DNA of 5,306 nucleotides. Source: an uncultured Ruminococcus sp. (GTDB lineage Bacteria; Bacillota; Clostridia; Oscillospirales; Ruminococcaceae). Shown one piece after another: positions 5,255-5,306 of the stretch (the first letter of the stretch is position 1; the number at the start of each line of letters is the position of its first letter). The notes beneath the pieces were generated by a model, which was given only the letters and a program-made list of their open reading frames with translations, did no database searches and had not been told where the DNA came from. The DNA lies in contig CAMWJT010000100.1 of the NCBI GenBank assembly GCA_947174625.1, forward strand, positions 1 through 5,306, read 5' to 3'. The position numbers and the translations under genes were made by a program.

Positions 5255-5306
5255 TCAGTCCTTTTTGGGATTGACAGCGTCTTTGAGACCTCTGCCGGAT
5301 TTGAAT
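5255..5306 (-). CDS. hup: C-terminal end of DNA-binding protein HU (partial)
   Basis: Only the last 16 codons lie in the window; the 5' part runs off the right edge. They encode FKSGRGLKDAVNPKKD and end in TGA at 5255-5257. This matches the conserved HU C-terminus (FKAGKxLKDAVN), the closing helix of the HU/IHF fold, with a short extra basic tail. HU is a small dimeric nucleoid protein that bends and compacts DNA. The identification rests on a short peptide, but it is strengthened by context, since hup is commonly found just upstream of yabO/rqcP in Bacillota. The stop codon is 8 bp before the downstream lipoprotein start, so that gene's ribosome site lies inside the end of hup. Confidence 0.82.
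   Translation of the reverse strand, partial: FKSGRGLKDAVNPKKD

Overview
The window looks like chromosomal DNA of a low-to-mid-GC, Gram-positive, anaerobic Ruminococcus-like member of the Clostridia. The supporting signs are a secreted leucine-rich-repeat protein ending in a dockerin, lipoproteins with Bacillota-type lipoboxes, strong AGGAGG-type ribosome binding sites, and an HU gene upstream of a YabO/RqcP gene. The genus is an inference from these features.

Layout. (1) Positions 50-901, minus strand: aroE, a complete shikimate dehydrogenase whose cofactor loop looks NAD-type rather than NADP-type. (2) Positions 902-1093: a divergent promoter region with one promoter for aroE and a near-consensus extended -10 promoter reading right. 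(3) Positions 1094-2397, plus strand: a two-gene unit made of a lipoprotein with a ComEC-like metallo-beta-lactamase fold and an unrecognised 129-residue charged protein. It ends at a hairpin terminator at 2399-2426. (4) Positions 2465-3865, minus strand: an exported BspA-like (LRR_5) protein with a C-terminal dockerin. It converges on the same terminator, which could work in both directions. (5) Positions 3866-4021: the dockerin gene's leader, a perfect 10-bp tandem repeat, and the terminator of the next operon. (6) Positions 4022-5306, minus strand: the end of an operon in the order hup (only the last 16 codons, at the window edge), a Pro/Thr/Glu-rich lipoprotein, and rqcP, which overlaps the lipoprotein gene by 14 bp.

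Functionally the window mixes housekeeping genes (aromatic amino acid synthesis, nucleoid protein, ribosome quality control) with three exported proteins: two lipoproteins and one dockerin protein likely tethered to a cellulosome or the cell surface. No mobile element, CRISPR array, tRNA or rRNA was seen. The items most worth following up are the lipoprotein placed between hup and rqcP, the metallo-beta-lactamase lipoprotein with its orphan partner, and the cofactor loop of AroE. There is no gene-free stretch longer than 300 bases.
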